From assembly GCA_013398015.1 (NCBI GenBank), contig VZRR01012316.1, positions 126,792 to 190,791 on the forward strand: a stretch of DNA of 64,000 nucleotides, written 5' to 3'. Below, one piece after another: positions 10,979 to 24,600 of this stretch. The DNA comes from Oreocharis arfaki (taxonomy: Eukaryota > Chordata > Aves > Passeriformes > Paramythiidae). The notes below the pieces were generated by a model, which did no database searches, had not been told where the DNA came from, and was given only the letters and a program-made list of their open reading frames with translations. Both the position numbers and the translations under genes were made by a program. Each line of letters opens with the position of its first letter. The first letter of the stretch is position 1.

Positions 10979-12594
10979 TCACTTTCTACTGGCCTGGGAC
11001 TCCATCCTCTTTCAGTGCCCAGAGGAGGAAACCACCTGACTACAGGCCAGTGGGAGCCAGCAGCACACTGGAGCAGCTCTCTGGCAGAGGATGGTCATGC
11101 TGTTATCATTGCAGCTGCAAAACTTAGGCCAGGGTTACAAGTCACAGATTTGTGTCACACTGTCCCTGTACTTTAATGTGACAGACCTGTTTCTATGCAG
11201 TGATGCCACTGGGTCTAACCTGTGGCAAACAGCTCATGGCCAGCAATCCTCCCAAGAGCCTGAATAAAAGAGCACCAAGGACTATGCTTTGCTAGAGAGG
11301 GAAAGGTCTCAGTTCATGACGGGACCCCTCACATTTCATTCATAGCTCCTCCCAGCAGAAGATAAAATTTGACTCAAACCCCACGATGTCTCCACTCACC
11401 AATGGGTAACCCCAGGACGCTGAACCAAGCCAGCAACAGCGGATCTCCCACCAATTCCCATTCCAGCTTCCCAGATTTTACACGTGCTTGGGACCCAATA
11501 CATTCAAGATCCAATAACTTGGTCAATAGCAAAATGCCCCGAAGAATTAAACTTTGCCTCAGCACTCTCCACTCCCTACTGACATGGAGATGCTTTTCTT
11601 CCTACAACTTCCAAATTCCTCCTAAAACTTCCCTGAGTGCCTCCCTCAAACCCTTGCCTTAACAGTAGTGCGCAAAAGACCCTTCTGCTCCCTGCATTGC
11701 ATCAGCCTGCCAGGCAAAGATGGAAGGATATGGTTCCTTTCAAACCCAGGTGACTGTGTCCTTTCAGCCAGCGTGAGAAGACTTAAAAAAGAGTTTAACA
11801 GTCAGGTCTCTTCTCCTTGCTCTCACTGAGCCGGCCCCTTCCTCCTTGTGTGCTCACACAGATTAAACAGGGCTTTCAAAAGTGAGACAGGCTCCTTTGC
11901 AACAGCCCACCATGAAGGACAGGCTGCTGGGCCTGGAAGCCAAGGAAAAACTTCTGAGCCACACCAACAAAACTTCTCAATCAGCTTTCCAGGAAAGGAC
12001 TAGAAAGGTTCAGAACCGAGACACAAAGTTTTCCTTCAACATCTTCTCCTTTCATTTAGGCGGGAAAGAGATCCCTATACGCAACTGAGACACCAGGGAG
12101 ACACCTGCAGCCAGAAGGGATGACCTGGAAACTTTATGGAGCTACGTGGAAGTAACTGCAGTTTCCAAACCCTGTCTCCTGCAGGAATAGCAGCTTCTCC
12201 CTTGCACCCAATGTACAGCTAGTCTTTTTCAATTAAATGCTGACTCTGACCAGGGCAAGGGCAGGGTCAGATTGGTTTCCAAACCACATCCAGAAGCAAA
12301 AGAGTAACAGAGGAGCTAAGAACAGTCTGATTTCTAGTGCAACCACAACAATGGACAATCCCTTAGATATCTTTAACTCAAGGTTCATGGTGAAGGGTGA
12401 GGGAAGAGACATGAGCTGGGGGGAGGGATGTCCAAGCAGGTCCCGATTAAAGCTTTAAATGACAGGGAGGTAAATGAAGTGATTGTCCTTTTGGTCTCTC
12501 AGCTGGACGTGAAATGCAGGAATAGCTGTGATGAAGCAGCACACCGCAGTCCTTAGATCCAGTATATTCCTCTAAGTAGAGGTAAGTGCTCTCT

Positions 12595-12658
12595 TTAGAC
12601 CCGTTGAATTTCAAACAGCTTCACATCTGTGTCATACCAGATCGGAGGATCCACATTC
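12595..12658 (-). CDS. HID1: HID1 coding exon 19 (last)
   Basis: Completes Arg776 and encodes NVDPPIWYDTDVKLFEIQRV then TAA. Acceptor TCTCTCAG. Confidence 0.95.
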
Positions 12659-15600
12659 CTGAGAGAGAAGGACAAGAGCCACTTTACTCCCTGTGGCCAG
12701 GTACATGGAATTCCAATCTCACAGCCAAGATTACAGGAGCTGGCTGCACAGTGTGCCTTCAGCTTTGCATAAAAGGATATCACTGGCTGAGAGACAATGC
12801 ACCTTACAGGGATGACAGTATCTACAACATCCCACAAAGCCAGAGCTTTGCATGAAATCTCTGTACCAGACCCTCTGGGCAGCTTTTCTACTCCCTGCTG
12901 CTGCCAGTTCCCAAACAAGCAGACAACCCCCTTCATGTCACCCACTCAAATGTTTTGGAGCAGCTGATTCACCCCAGTCTCTTCTAAGGGAACAACAACT
13001 TTCTATCCTGTAAATATGAGATAACCCAGGGCTGGCTGAGTGCATGAAATTCTCTCGACAGGCCTCCCAATAGTTTGGAAAAGACCAAGTCAGGCTGCAC
13101 CCAGCTGGTTTACCTTAAATAAATAACTCCCCACATGTAGGTGCGGAACCACATGGCAGTGCCCGAGTTTGCCTGGTACTTGCGGATGAGGATGGGGTGA
13201 GGCACCGGGAGCAGCCCCACCAAGGTGCCATGCTGCAGGAACTTGAGGATCTCTGACTCATCCGTGAGACCCCTGCCAAGACATAGAGCAGCAACATCCT
13301 CAGCATGTCCCACAGACACCTCTAAAACTGCTGCAGCAGCACAAAGGATCAGCCTAAACAAACGTAGACATGGAGAACATACCCCCTCCCCTCTGTAAAC
13401 AGAGTACAGAAGGGATCAGACAAACAAGATGTTTGGCAAGGAAAGTAACAACTCTGCTGAGCCCAGGACGCTTTCAATTCAACTTTACAAGGTTTCCCTT
13501 AGGGGCCCTCCAAATTCAAACTCTGCCAACCTCATATTGCTCCTTAAAACACCACACAGCCCTTCCTCTCCAAAAATCTCCTTACTTGTCAATGCAGATC
13601 TTCTCCACCTGAGGGACCAGCACCTGTAAGAGCCGCATGATTGTCTGCAGGGGAAGCTTTGACTTCCAAGACATCACCTGTAGGTAGGAAAGCAACAGGG
13701 ACATCAGTGCACTGCATTAGCAGGTTTTTACAGCTGTCTCCACAATCTCTGCAACAAATGAAGTTTACAAAGATGACAAAGCTGGTGGGTGAACTGAGTG
13801 CACAGGAGCAATACAATAAATCCTGGAGGACTAGAATTATGAGGCACCCAATGAGACCAGTGGGGCATTGGTTTGAAACAGGTAAAACAAATTATTTCTT
13901 TGCAGATGTCAGTAAATTAAAGTTCTGGAGCTTTGACCTCAAGAGCCTGTGAGGAAATGCTGCTCTGGAAGAGTCTCTGATAGCAGGGGAAGGGGCAGAG
14001 GTGTGAGGCATTTCTGCCACAACCTTCCTCATTATTGATTTCCTCTGTTCAGATGCCCTTACCCAGTCAGGAGTTGGAGTCCACTGCCCACTGGAGGATG
14101 CACTAGAGAGACGCCTTCGATCCCGCCGGGAATGTGATGCCTCCTATCAATAAACATTATTTTTAATGAATAAAAAAAAACAAATGCAAATCACACTTAA
14201 GAGTAAGAAATACCATCAATTTTCTGCTGATATTCTCCCCACATTTTCTAGACCACTACTGGGAAAGACAGCTCAGCCTGTCCCTAGAACATGTCAAACC
14301 CACCAGACCTGCATTCACCAAACCCATGTGCTCTGACCCAGTGAGTGGCAATATTTGATGAAGCTGGAGGGCCCTGTGGAAGGTCACAGCTCCAGTCACC
14401 ACTGTTGACACTCTGCTGGAACAATCCACAGTGGCAGAGTTAAAACAGGACCGACAAGAGACTGTTCAGGCATGTTTCTTTCTTTTGGCACAGAGATTAA
14501 AAAGCTAAAGGCCACAGATTTTCCAGCCTCTGTCTACTGAGTATCTCTGGGATTTTTGGTGTCCATCCTGGAATATCTTAAAGAGCATTTTTCCAAGGAT
14601 AGGCTCTCAGCAACTCCTACCTAACAACTCTTGCCTCTTGAGGAATGACACATTCAATCTGGCTTTCCACACTCATGGTGGGAAGGAAGAAAATAACCCT
14701 CTAAAATCACTGTTGATCTCCACACAAGGTGAAAACAGAGAGGCTTTTTCCTTTAGCAATGCACCCTGACCATTCACTGCTACTGAGCTGACTTTTCTAC
14801 AAAACAAATGGGCACAGCACTTCCTTCCAACAGCCATCCTGCACCTCCACATGCACAGACTCACGCACTCATCACCTTCACAGCCAGAAACAGCCAGCTT
14901 GGGGTAGAGCTGTGCCAGTGCTTTTCCAGCTGGGGAACAGCTCAAGCCAGCTGCTGGACACAGATGGAATGACCCATGATTGTGTTTCATGGGCTGCTAG
15001 AAGAAGAAAACCTTTCTTCTGCAAGTTCTCAGTCAAGATCTCATTTAATGACAACATACTTAATTGTGTGCTTAAGATGTCTCACTGGCCATGGGCCTTC
15101 ACCTGTTACCAGGCAAGGCCAGGAAGGGTAAATAAAATTGGTCCTGGGATATTTGGGAATTCTGTACATTCCAATTTATTCAAAGCCACTCTGAGAGCAG
15201 CACCTCAGCCCAGCCTTCATGGGAACACATTGTTCACAGCACCAGCTAGCTAGAAGATTCTGGAAGAGCTCTCCATCCCAAGGGAGAGGAAAGAGAAGCA
15301 GCAGTAAGAACCTGAGTTGAAAACCTCAGGATCAGGAGGTTTCATGGCCTCTCGCAGCAATTCTGCACTCACTGCTCTGTCAGAGTCTTCATGTTGGAGA
15401 AAGCTCACTCAAGTGCCCCAGCTCTTGTGTCATAGCGCAAACATGAAACACCCAAGATGATGCAACAGCCCTTCTGAACCACGTTGTGCCCCAGCACCCT
15501 GCACGTGTGCACACTGCCTTTAGTGCGATGCCTTTCTTCAATGGGCCAAAAGACCTCTTCTTCTAACCCCTCATTTTTGCTCACTTCACACCTAGACCTT

Positions 15601-18600
15601 CCCTGCACGCCAGTGTCTGGCCTTACCCCACTCCAGGGCTCCCCATCACTCAGGGCTGTGGGTGCGTTTCCCTCTGGTGACAGCTGGGAAGCCTCGGGCT
15701 CCAATGAACGCATGGTCCCATCCTCTGACACCTGGGACTTCTCCGTGAGCTTGTCAATCCCTGTGTTCAAAAGAGGAAAAGCTCAGAAACACAAATTAAT
15801 TAAATATGTTTAAAAGCAGAGGGTTCTTCTCTGCCCCACTATGCACAGACACCCTGTGTCTCTACCGATATTGGAAAAGCTCTCCTTTCAACATCAGAAG
15901 CAAGATTTAGCCTTGGTTTCACAACCCCAAAGGAGTTTTTCTCTAGAAAAATGCTCTCTGAGGAGGAACACAGGTTCACATGGATAGAGTTAACCTGAGG
16001 CAATAGGTCAAAATTAGGACAAATGGTCATGTGGACACTAAGTCTGAGAGGACAGAAACTGAAGGCAGTTTGTTTGTGATCTGCTTGGGCCAACTGATCT
16101 GAAACTCAAGACTGAAAGGCAGTTAAGTTATTCACAAATGTAAACTCTTAATCTCCCCACACCCAGTGAAAGGGTGAGTCCACACCATATCTCAGAGAGA
16201 AAACAAACCTCTCTCCTGTCCCAAAGGTAAACTAAAGCTCACCGGGAGTAGCCACCAGACTGGTCTTCAGCGTTCCTGGTTCAGCGGGGGCAGCAGGACG
16301 TGACCCTTCCATGGAGACCCCGTCCTGGGAGTTGGTGCGGGAAATGGGTTCGGGGCTTTTCTTCTTGCGCTGCAGCCCCTTCTGGATGGACTGGGAGTCC
16401 GTGGGCAGGTTGGCCAGCTGGTGAAAGACATTCCGCTTGCGGATAACAGCATAGACCAAATTGGAGTTCCCTGGGAATCACAGCAACAAAACGAGCAGAG
16501 AAGTAAGGCTCAAAGAGCTCTGCCAACCCAGCATAGCTCGCTGGGTACACAAAGCATGACTGCTCCCACCCACAAAGGCAGTGGAACAGGGAAGAAAGAG
16601 AAGAGCTCGATATCCTCTTATCTGTTACTAAGCAGTACAGAAAATTCAGTGAAATCCTTCCTAGGCTTGAAAGCTGACAAAAAATGGCTTGCTGAGGGAT
16701 ATTCAAAGAGCTGAGAAGAAAAATGACAGTTTAAACCACATATTAGCATCTATTTTGGAAGAAAAGGTTACTAACCAAGGTTCAACATTTTTCCATCTTC
16801 AAAAGAACTCACAAAACAAATCAGGGCATTTAATTTGACGAGACACAGGCTTGAAACAGCAAAGCCAACTGGCCAGAATTCTTACCGCCTGCAAGATGGC
16901 ACGGAACTGAATGAAATCATCCTCTAATATAAAACACAAATTACACCCACAAAGGCTGGTTTGGGATTTGGCAATTGCCACATGCAAGATTGCCATCAGG
17001 GAAGCAGAATGGCCATTCTTGATTTGCAAGTTTAAAGCAAAACACTAAATTTTCACCAGGTTTAGGGACCTTACTTTATTATTTCTTTGAGGTAAAAGAC
17101 TCATGCTATTAAGAGGGAAAGCATAAGGCATTTCCTAGAAAGTAGCACACGTCAGAACTTTCTTTGAATGAGGCAGTTTGGTCTTCAGCCCCCAGTGACC
17201 TGCCAAAGCAGAACTGAGAGGCACTTGAAAGCTGTTTTGTCTCATCACATACATTGTTGAGCAACACGAGCAGTTTCACAGCAACATCCAGCCAGTCCCA
17301 ATTTACATGTTACACCCTCACTCTATGTCTCTTTTCCTCTCTATGCATCTAACCTTCTGCAGGAGGGCTGAGGTTATGCTGATAATTAGCTGCCACCTCA
17401 TTCTGCTCTAACCAAATTTGCCTGGGCCAGGACCCAATGCTGATTATCTGCTAACCCAACTTCTCAGTCCTATGTAGCCGATTTCTACACTTCTCATCTC
17501 CTCAGACTTTCTCTGAACTTCCATCTCACATTTCTTGGACTAAACTAGGGCAAACCCACCAAATAAAGCAGTCTCTTACCATCAAACTGGTACTGAATGA
17601 TGTTGTTGAAAACTTCCAGCAAGAAGAAAACAAGATGGTGGTTCTGGACAGCAGAGAATAGGAACCAGGTGGTGGAAAAAGCCTCCAAGAGATGCAGTAA
17701 CTTGTTAGCAGCCACCATGGAGAGAGACTTCAGGTATGGAGACACTGTGGAAGGCAAACAAATGAAAACTAGAGAAAGAACCAAGGTGTATTTATCCTCA
17801 AAAACACACCACTAAAAATGTTGCTTTCATGACCTTCCCACCCTTGGACTTCTGAGAAAGCCTCATGGAATAGCTGAGCCAAACAGGATTCCACAGAAAC
17901 ATTTCCAACTATAAAGGAAATCAAACAGAGATATTGCCTAGTAAAAGGAGGCACTGCTGCTTTTAGAGGGTTTTGTTTAGTCTTACACTAATAATAACAG
18001 CACCTCTGATGTGCCGCCTGAAAAGCTTCACAGTGAGTACCCACGTGGCTCCAGTTAAGTCCAAGGGAAGCACCACCACCCTGAGGAGGTGGCACTCCCT
18101 GCTGGAAAGGGACAGCACTGCTAACCACCCTCACCAGGCCTACCGGAAAATGTCCTGCTGTCACCCCATGGGAGCTCCAGGACTCTGTTGTCCCCCCCTC
18201 TGCCCCACCTGAACATGCAGGCAGATCTGATCTGCACTGGCAGAGTTAGAGTTTCCAGCAGCAAGCATCGGCCAGTATTAGGGAACACAGGTAGGGGCAC
18301 AGGGCAAGCAGAGTGAGAGCACTGTGGGCTGTGGTTTCACCCCACACAGCGCTCACCATTCACAACGATGGTGAGCAGGCAGTCGAAGAGGGGCTGCAGC
18401 CGCTGGTGCCCGCTGGTGATGATCTTGTGAAAGACCTGTGGAAGGAAGGAGCTCTTGAGCAAGGCAGCACCTTACTGAAAGCACCCTCTCAACCAAAACC
18501 AGTGCCACCCCCACACTAAACATTTCCTGACACCATTCCTTCCTAGGCAGGGCCCTGCACACTCCACAATTACACAGGTGGGGAAGGCTGCTCTCACTGC

Positions 18601-21600
18601 AGACTCGCGCTCCAGGAGTACAAGCTTTCATTTACATGGAATCCTTTGGGAACGGGATTAGGGCCCTACAACACCACAAACAGAAACCGACTGTAAGCTG
18701 TTCCACAGTGTTCAGGCAGCCTGGGACAAAACTAAACCACCAGGAAGTAAGAGACACCTTCATCTCCAATGGACTTTGAACTCTTATGATAGCTGCTTGA
18801 AACGCCACAGAATGAATCATTTTACATTTGATTTTAGTGCAAACTTCTAACTCAAATGTTTTTAACTATTTTTAACTATATCCTCAGACATGGAAAGATT
18901 CAAGTGCCTTGTAACCAGTTCAGATATTCGCAATCTTGGCCTTCCCACCTTTAGCTGGCATGTCTGTAGAGAAGTCCTGAGCATAATTAAAACAAAGAGA
19001 TGATCTGAGATTAATGGAATGCAAGAGCAAAACACATAGCATCGAGAGCAGTTATGGTGGGCAGGTTTCTCCCTACTCCTTCTAATGAGAATGTCCTTTT
19101 GGAGATTTATCAGAAGCTGCTGAGAGATTCTTCTCTGGCAAATGAGAACACAACAGAGGCTGGTACCGCAAAGCACACAGCTGCTCATAGGCAGTGTTGT
19201 GGGAAGACTGAAAGGTCAATGAAACTTGCAGCAACCCAAAGCTGTAGGGCTGAGCTTGGTATCACTGTTGTCCCCATTGACAGATGTGCTCCACACACAC
19301 CTGGCTGCCTGGGACAGAGCCAGATCTCCTCCCTTCCCTACCTACAATCAAGTGTGGTAGAGGGCATGCACCCACCCCCCTCACGCCAGTCCCTCAGTCC
19401 TCTGAACAGCAGTCCAGCACCATCAGGAGTCCTGTTTTTTGGGATCATATCATGCAGATGGAATTGCACCTCATACAGATGCACCCTGCCAGACACACCA
19501 CCTCAGGTTAACACTGTGCACCCCACACATCTCCTAGCTATTCAGTGGGCTTCCAGTCTAGGGAGGGCGAATATATTGAAGGAGGACAATTATTTGTGGA
19601 GCTAGGAGGGTTCAAGAAGTGCTGGAGCTGTACTCACTATAATGAGCAGATCTGCATGTGTCCCTGTGAAGACAGGGATGTCCATAGGCACTCGTACAGA
19701 ATACGGCTTGTTCAGTCGCACCCCAAAGTTACGCTCCCCACTGAGGAGCAGGAGGATAAAGACCCCAATGTGCATCAAGCCCACTCGTGCTGCAAGGAGA
19801 GAAAAAAACAACAGAAAAACATGTCACAGTGAGACCAGTGGAATTCTGAAAACAGAGGGGCAGTGAGGAGAGGAGAGAAACACTATGGGACTGATAAAAA
19901 ACTGCACAGACTAAACCATCCTGATAACGGACACACAGAGCTCCCTTCGCTGTCAGTATCAGTGTCCTTCCCAAGCACATCTGTGTTAAGTTTTATCAGT
20001 GTTAAGTCTTGGATGCTTTTCTTCATTATGCTCTTAATGTAAACCTACCATCATAGTAGGGAAGATCTAACTACTTCACTACGCAATGATGGAGTTATGC
20101 CTGATTTACTCCCCTGGCAAGAGAAGATTGCTCATTTTTCCCTCTTCACTGGATCAGGGACACAATTTTCAACATGAGGACTCAAAACATTAACACAGGC
20201 TAAGGAAGGATCTCCCTTCCCTGTGTTCTGGGATAAATCATGTCCTGCTTCTAGCCTCTTACAAACATTAAAACCCAATTAACTGGACAACTGCACTCCA
20301 TGTCTGCAGAACCTCAGGAACACGCACTCAAGACGCTGTCAAGTGGTAGGGAGGAAGCATCTCAAGAACATTCTAGCTCAACTGTCAAGCACAAATCATC
20401 CCAAATATTGAAAATAACCAACTTACACTGGTCTGCTCTGGCATCATTGAGAAAATACAAGATTGGGACAAGAATGTCCAGAACATCACTGCTCTTCAGC
20501 ACAAAGAAGAGGAATTTCTGGAAGAAAGGAGAGGACTTCAGGCAATCATAAGCATATACCCTGCACCATCTACAAGATTTAGGATAGGCAGTCTCAAGCA
20601 AATCATTCTCTCAAAAACATTAGAAAGGCTGGTGTAGGCACTACCTCATCAACTCCAGTGTTACTTGTAGAGTTATTATAATACCTGCTGCAGAACTTGC
20701 TTCCAGCACAGACCTTTGGAGCTGCAGCCCCTCCCCCAGGCTGTTCCTACAGCCAGACCCCCAGCCCCTCCATCAGGGAGCAGTGCTGCTGACCACAGCA
20801 ACCCAGAGCCACTGCCAACTACCCACCACAGCCCTTCACCAGGGCTTGGTCCAGCCAGAGCCACAACAGCCAAGCTGGGGTGAAGCTCAGCAAGAAGCAG
20901 ATCTACACCTTGTTGAAGTCACAGAGCTTCCAGAAGAGGACAAGGAGCTCCTGATGGAATTGTATCTTCTTGGCAGAGTTTGGCAGGTAGGTCTGGACCA
21001 GTGGGTTTGATAACAAGCGAGCCACTCCTTTCAGGATGAACTGGAAATCCTGCCAACAGCCCAGGAAAGAGACTGTGGTGGGCCCAGGGCTAATGCAATC
21101 AGCATGAAATCAGACAGGGAACAGTGCAGGATGGGAGCATGTTACCTCCTCCCGGTGTATCCTTGAGAGGTAATTCACAAACAGATTGTCTGGTCCGGGA
21201 GGCTGCGTTCAAAGAGAAGGAGGGAAATGCTTAATGGCAACCAGGTGAATTCAGGAAGTCAAAGTGTAACCACCAAGGTCTTTCACTTCAGCTTTCTGCC
21301 CTGAATGATCCAGCTGTAAATGCAAGGAGACAGAGCACTGCACGGAATAGTAAAGTCAGGGGCTTTTCACTTACATGCTCCTGATTCAAGTCAGTGACCA
21401 AAACCTAATATTTTGGTCATGTATAGGCCTTTAGTGACTACAAGACTGAAGCAGGATTGGACCAGGGAAAACAAACTGCAAGGGGAGGAGCAGTGCTGAG
21501 TCCTACAGCTCAGCATGCAACACAAGCTGGTGTGAGAGGACCCCAGTGAGTTCAGGAGAGAACCAAACACAGATTCTAGTATCACTCACATCCACATCAT

Positions 21601-24600
21601 CCATGGCTGTGCCAGTGGTTGTGCCATCCACAGTGGGACTTGAACTGGTGGAGCTGTCATAGTCCAAGGTGACGATCAGCACCTGGGCTGCCTCCTCCAC
21701 CAGGGGCTCACGGTAGTCGGAGAAAAGCAGGTGATTGTAAGGAATCCCATAACCCACAGGGTCGTAGGCACAGACGACGTTCAGGAGCGAGGTGAAGAGA
21801 GGGAGTGCATGTCTGAGGCGAGAAAATGCTCTCAGAAGGCAGCAGCAGGAAACAAAAGGCACTGCCTTGGAGAGGGACAGGCATATCTCTCCCCAAGAGT
21901 CTGGGGCCATGAAAAACACAATCATCTTCTCTAACCTGTGACGGCAGTCCATGACTGAGCAGCCCAGACCCAAGAGCAACACTCCAGCTCCCACCTGGGC
22001 TCTTGGACTACAGCTGAGAGGGGAGGGGATGTGAAAAAGGCCACATGGCCTCCCAGAGGAATCTTGTGCAGAATGTGAAAACGGGAAAGGACCTCAAAGC
22101 TCTCTAGCTTCTGGAAAGACAAAACTATATGTCTTCAGCCTCCAGCAAGGTTTGTGCTCCCCTACGGAGAGGAGTGTCACCTGCGGAGCTGAAAGTCCCA
22201 GAGGTACAATGTCACTAGAGGGCGGCATTCATCCGCCACCAATACCATACCCCCTTCCCAAGGGTCCACAGCAGAGAATGGGATCTGCCATTTCCCACAG
22301 CGCAGGGATCAGTCCTGCAGAAAAATCCAGTGGGCACCGTGCTCAGACTCTCCTTTTGCTGCTGGGGAACACTTCTAACTAAGCAGAAATACTGATGGGG
22401 AGTACATGAGACAGGGACAAAATAAAAGAACAGCCCCTGGATGTTGGAGGTAACAAGTCCTATGGTTCCCCATTACCAACACACTCCATGGAAGAGATTC
22501 GAAGGTATTTCTCCCCCTGGCACTCAGGCCCCCACCCTTCACCCTCACCTGTTCTCCGTAGAGCAGAAAAACTGTACCCAGGGGTTGGTGTTGCTGCTGT
22601 CTGAGGAGGGAGGCAGGTACATGGCCTCGGAGAAACAGGTCAGCAGCAGCTTCAGTAGCTCTGTCCTGGAAGAAGAAGTAAAGGCCTGGAGCCATTCAGG
22701 AGCAGGGACTGGGCACAGGAGGCACAATCACCACAACAATACATAAGGAAGGCTCAGTCCCACCTAGAAAGTCCTTCCCAGAGAGAGCTAAGCTCATTTC
22801 ATTTCCTAAACCATACTGCTGTCACTGGCACAAAAGCTCAGCAGAACTGCTGCCTTACAAAAAAGAAATCCAGTACAGAGCTCTTTGGCATTTCCAGAAC
22901 AGCAGTGTTTACCCAGTTCCTGCTGCAGACAGTCTGACTCCCATATTATACTACAAGAAGCTATTCAAAAGGTCAGCTGGGTTTTTTTCTGTGTTGCCAG
23001 TCCTGTTAGCTCAGAAAGAAGCAAGAAGAAAGCTCCTTGGCAATCATGGATACTCAAGGAGGCAAAGAGAGCTCATCTCCTCCAGATCTCCCTCTCCTGA
23101 GCCCAGTTTCTTTCCATTCTGCCTTTGCAGAAGCTCTTACCTATTCAAGTCATGGATATAGCTGGGCTGTGGAGAATGAGCAAAGCCCACTCCTGCCTCC
23201 CAGATGTACTCACAGCTGTCAATGGAGTGGATATCTTCTGCTGTGTCCTGTGGGAGAAATAAGAGTTTGAATCACAGAAGGAAGGAGCCAGAATTGGCAG
23301 CACTGGTGGTATCCAAGGCAGTTCAGCCCCTCTCTCTAGAAGAAACCAGCAGAGAAGCATCCACATAGCTGAATTGTACAGAAGCTCCCCAGGCCTGAAA
23401 AAGCAAGTGCTCAGCCTTTGCAAGTAAGGAATAAAACACAGAAATAAGAGCACTGTGCACAACAGAGGGAGCCCACATTTCTAGCCCTAATTTTAGGGCT
23501 GACTTCAGTGGGAATATGGGTCAGTACTGTGTCTCCTTTGCCCATTCTCTCTCAGTTCTTCCTCTTTACTCAGTGGTACTTCAGCAAACATCCACCATGA
23601 CCTGTATCTCTGGGGCCTCATGCTGCTCTGCCATGAATATGAGCTGGTGGTACCCATCTCTCAGCTCTTAAGCTGCAGTCAGACCAAGCCCAGAGAGGGG
23701 AAGTCAGCTCAGCAGAGACTACAGAGGCTGCAGGCAGCAGACGGGCAGCCAGCAGCAAGGAACATAAATCATTCACAATCTCAGTGTCAAATTCTAGTTG
23801 CCCAGAACCCTGAAAAACCAGTCTGGCTGCTGCTAAGGGAAAAATCACAGGTGCAGGTGGTGAGGGGAGGCTCTGTCAGGAAAGCCCGTTGTCACCCTGA
23901 CTTGTGCAATCCATCCCAAGTGACAGCACTAGACAGCAAGTCTATCTGTTTTAGCCCCACTTACTCACAGTACACGGGTAGCTCTGATCCAGCCTTGCCC
24001 CTTCAGCCCCAGGTAACAGATTTCAACTCTCTTTCTACTACTCAGAAACCCCAAGCAATCAATTTAGTACTCAGATTTGTCAAGGAATTTTGCAGCCATC
24101 AAATACACCATGGTTTAGCATGCTCATTTTCAGTTTATGTCAGATCTACCCCAAAAAGGAGGGATGTTTTTTTGTTTATAGACTGAACCTACAAAAAACA
24201 TGAGAGTCACTGGCAGGGAGAGAGAAGGAGGGAGATGCACCACAATCTGCTCTCTGTTCTTAGCACACCTGGTAGAAAATCCCTGCTTCAGGAAACTCCT
24301 CTTAAGTACAGTCACCATAACGATCAGAACATATTTTGCTGCCATGACACGAAGAGGGAGAAGAGGTGGAAAGACACAATAGAGACCATCTACTCATTCA
24401 GATCACAGCACATGTGAGTAGGCAAACAGCTGCATCCTGCCCCGGACTGCACCAAACTGCCAGAGAAAGGAACAAGGTGCTAAAGGTCTCTGCTCTGCTG
24501 GCAACAACAGAAGAACGACTGTTTGCCAGCACAACCACCTTTTCCTGAGGGGTGAGCTGTAGTGTGGGGGTAGTTGCCAGCCACTCCATTTGAGACTCAT

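Larger units (their letters stand above)
8470..12594. other. Convergent OTOP3/HID1 intergenic region and 3' UTRs
   Basis: No coding sequence recognised. Both genes end toward this interval, so it should hold the OTOP3 3' UTR on the left and the HID1 3' UTR on the right. It contains a CR1 tail (9392-9496) and a 12 bp A tract near 10483. The open frames in it have no recognisable domains. Confidence 0.7.
12659..23140 (-). other. HID1: HID1 3' half introns
   Basis: Between exons 5 and 19 the introns run from 96 bp (21050-21145) to about 1.5 kb (14144-15626). Those above 1 kb are 14144-15626, 16471-17579 and 18436-19637. I see no nested gene, RNA gene or transposon with recognisable ends in them. 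Confidence 0.6.
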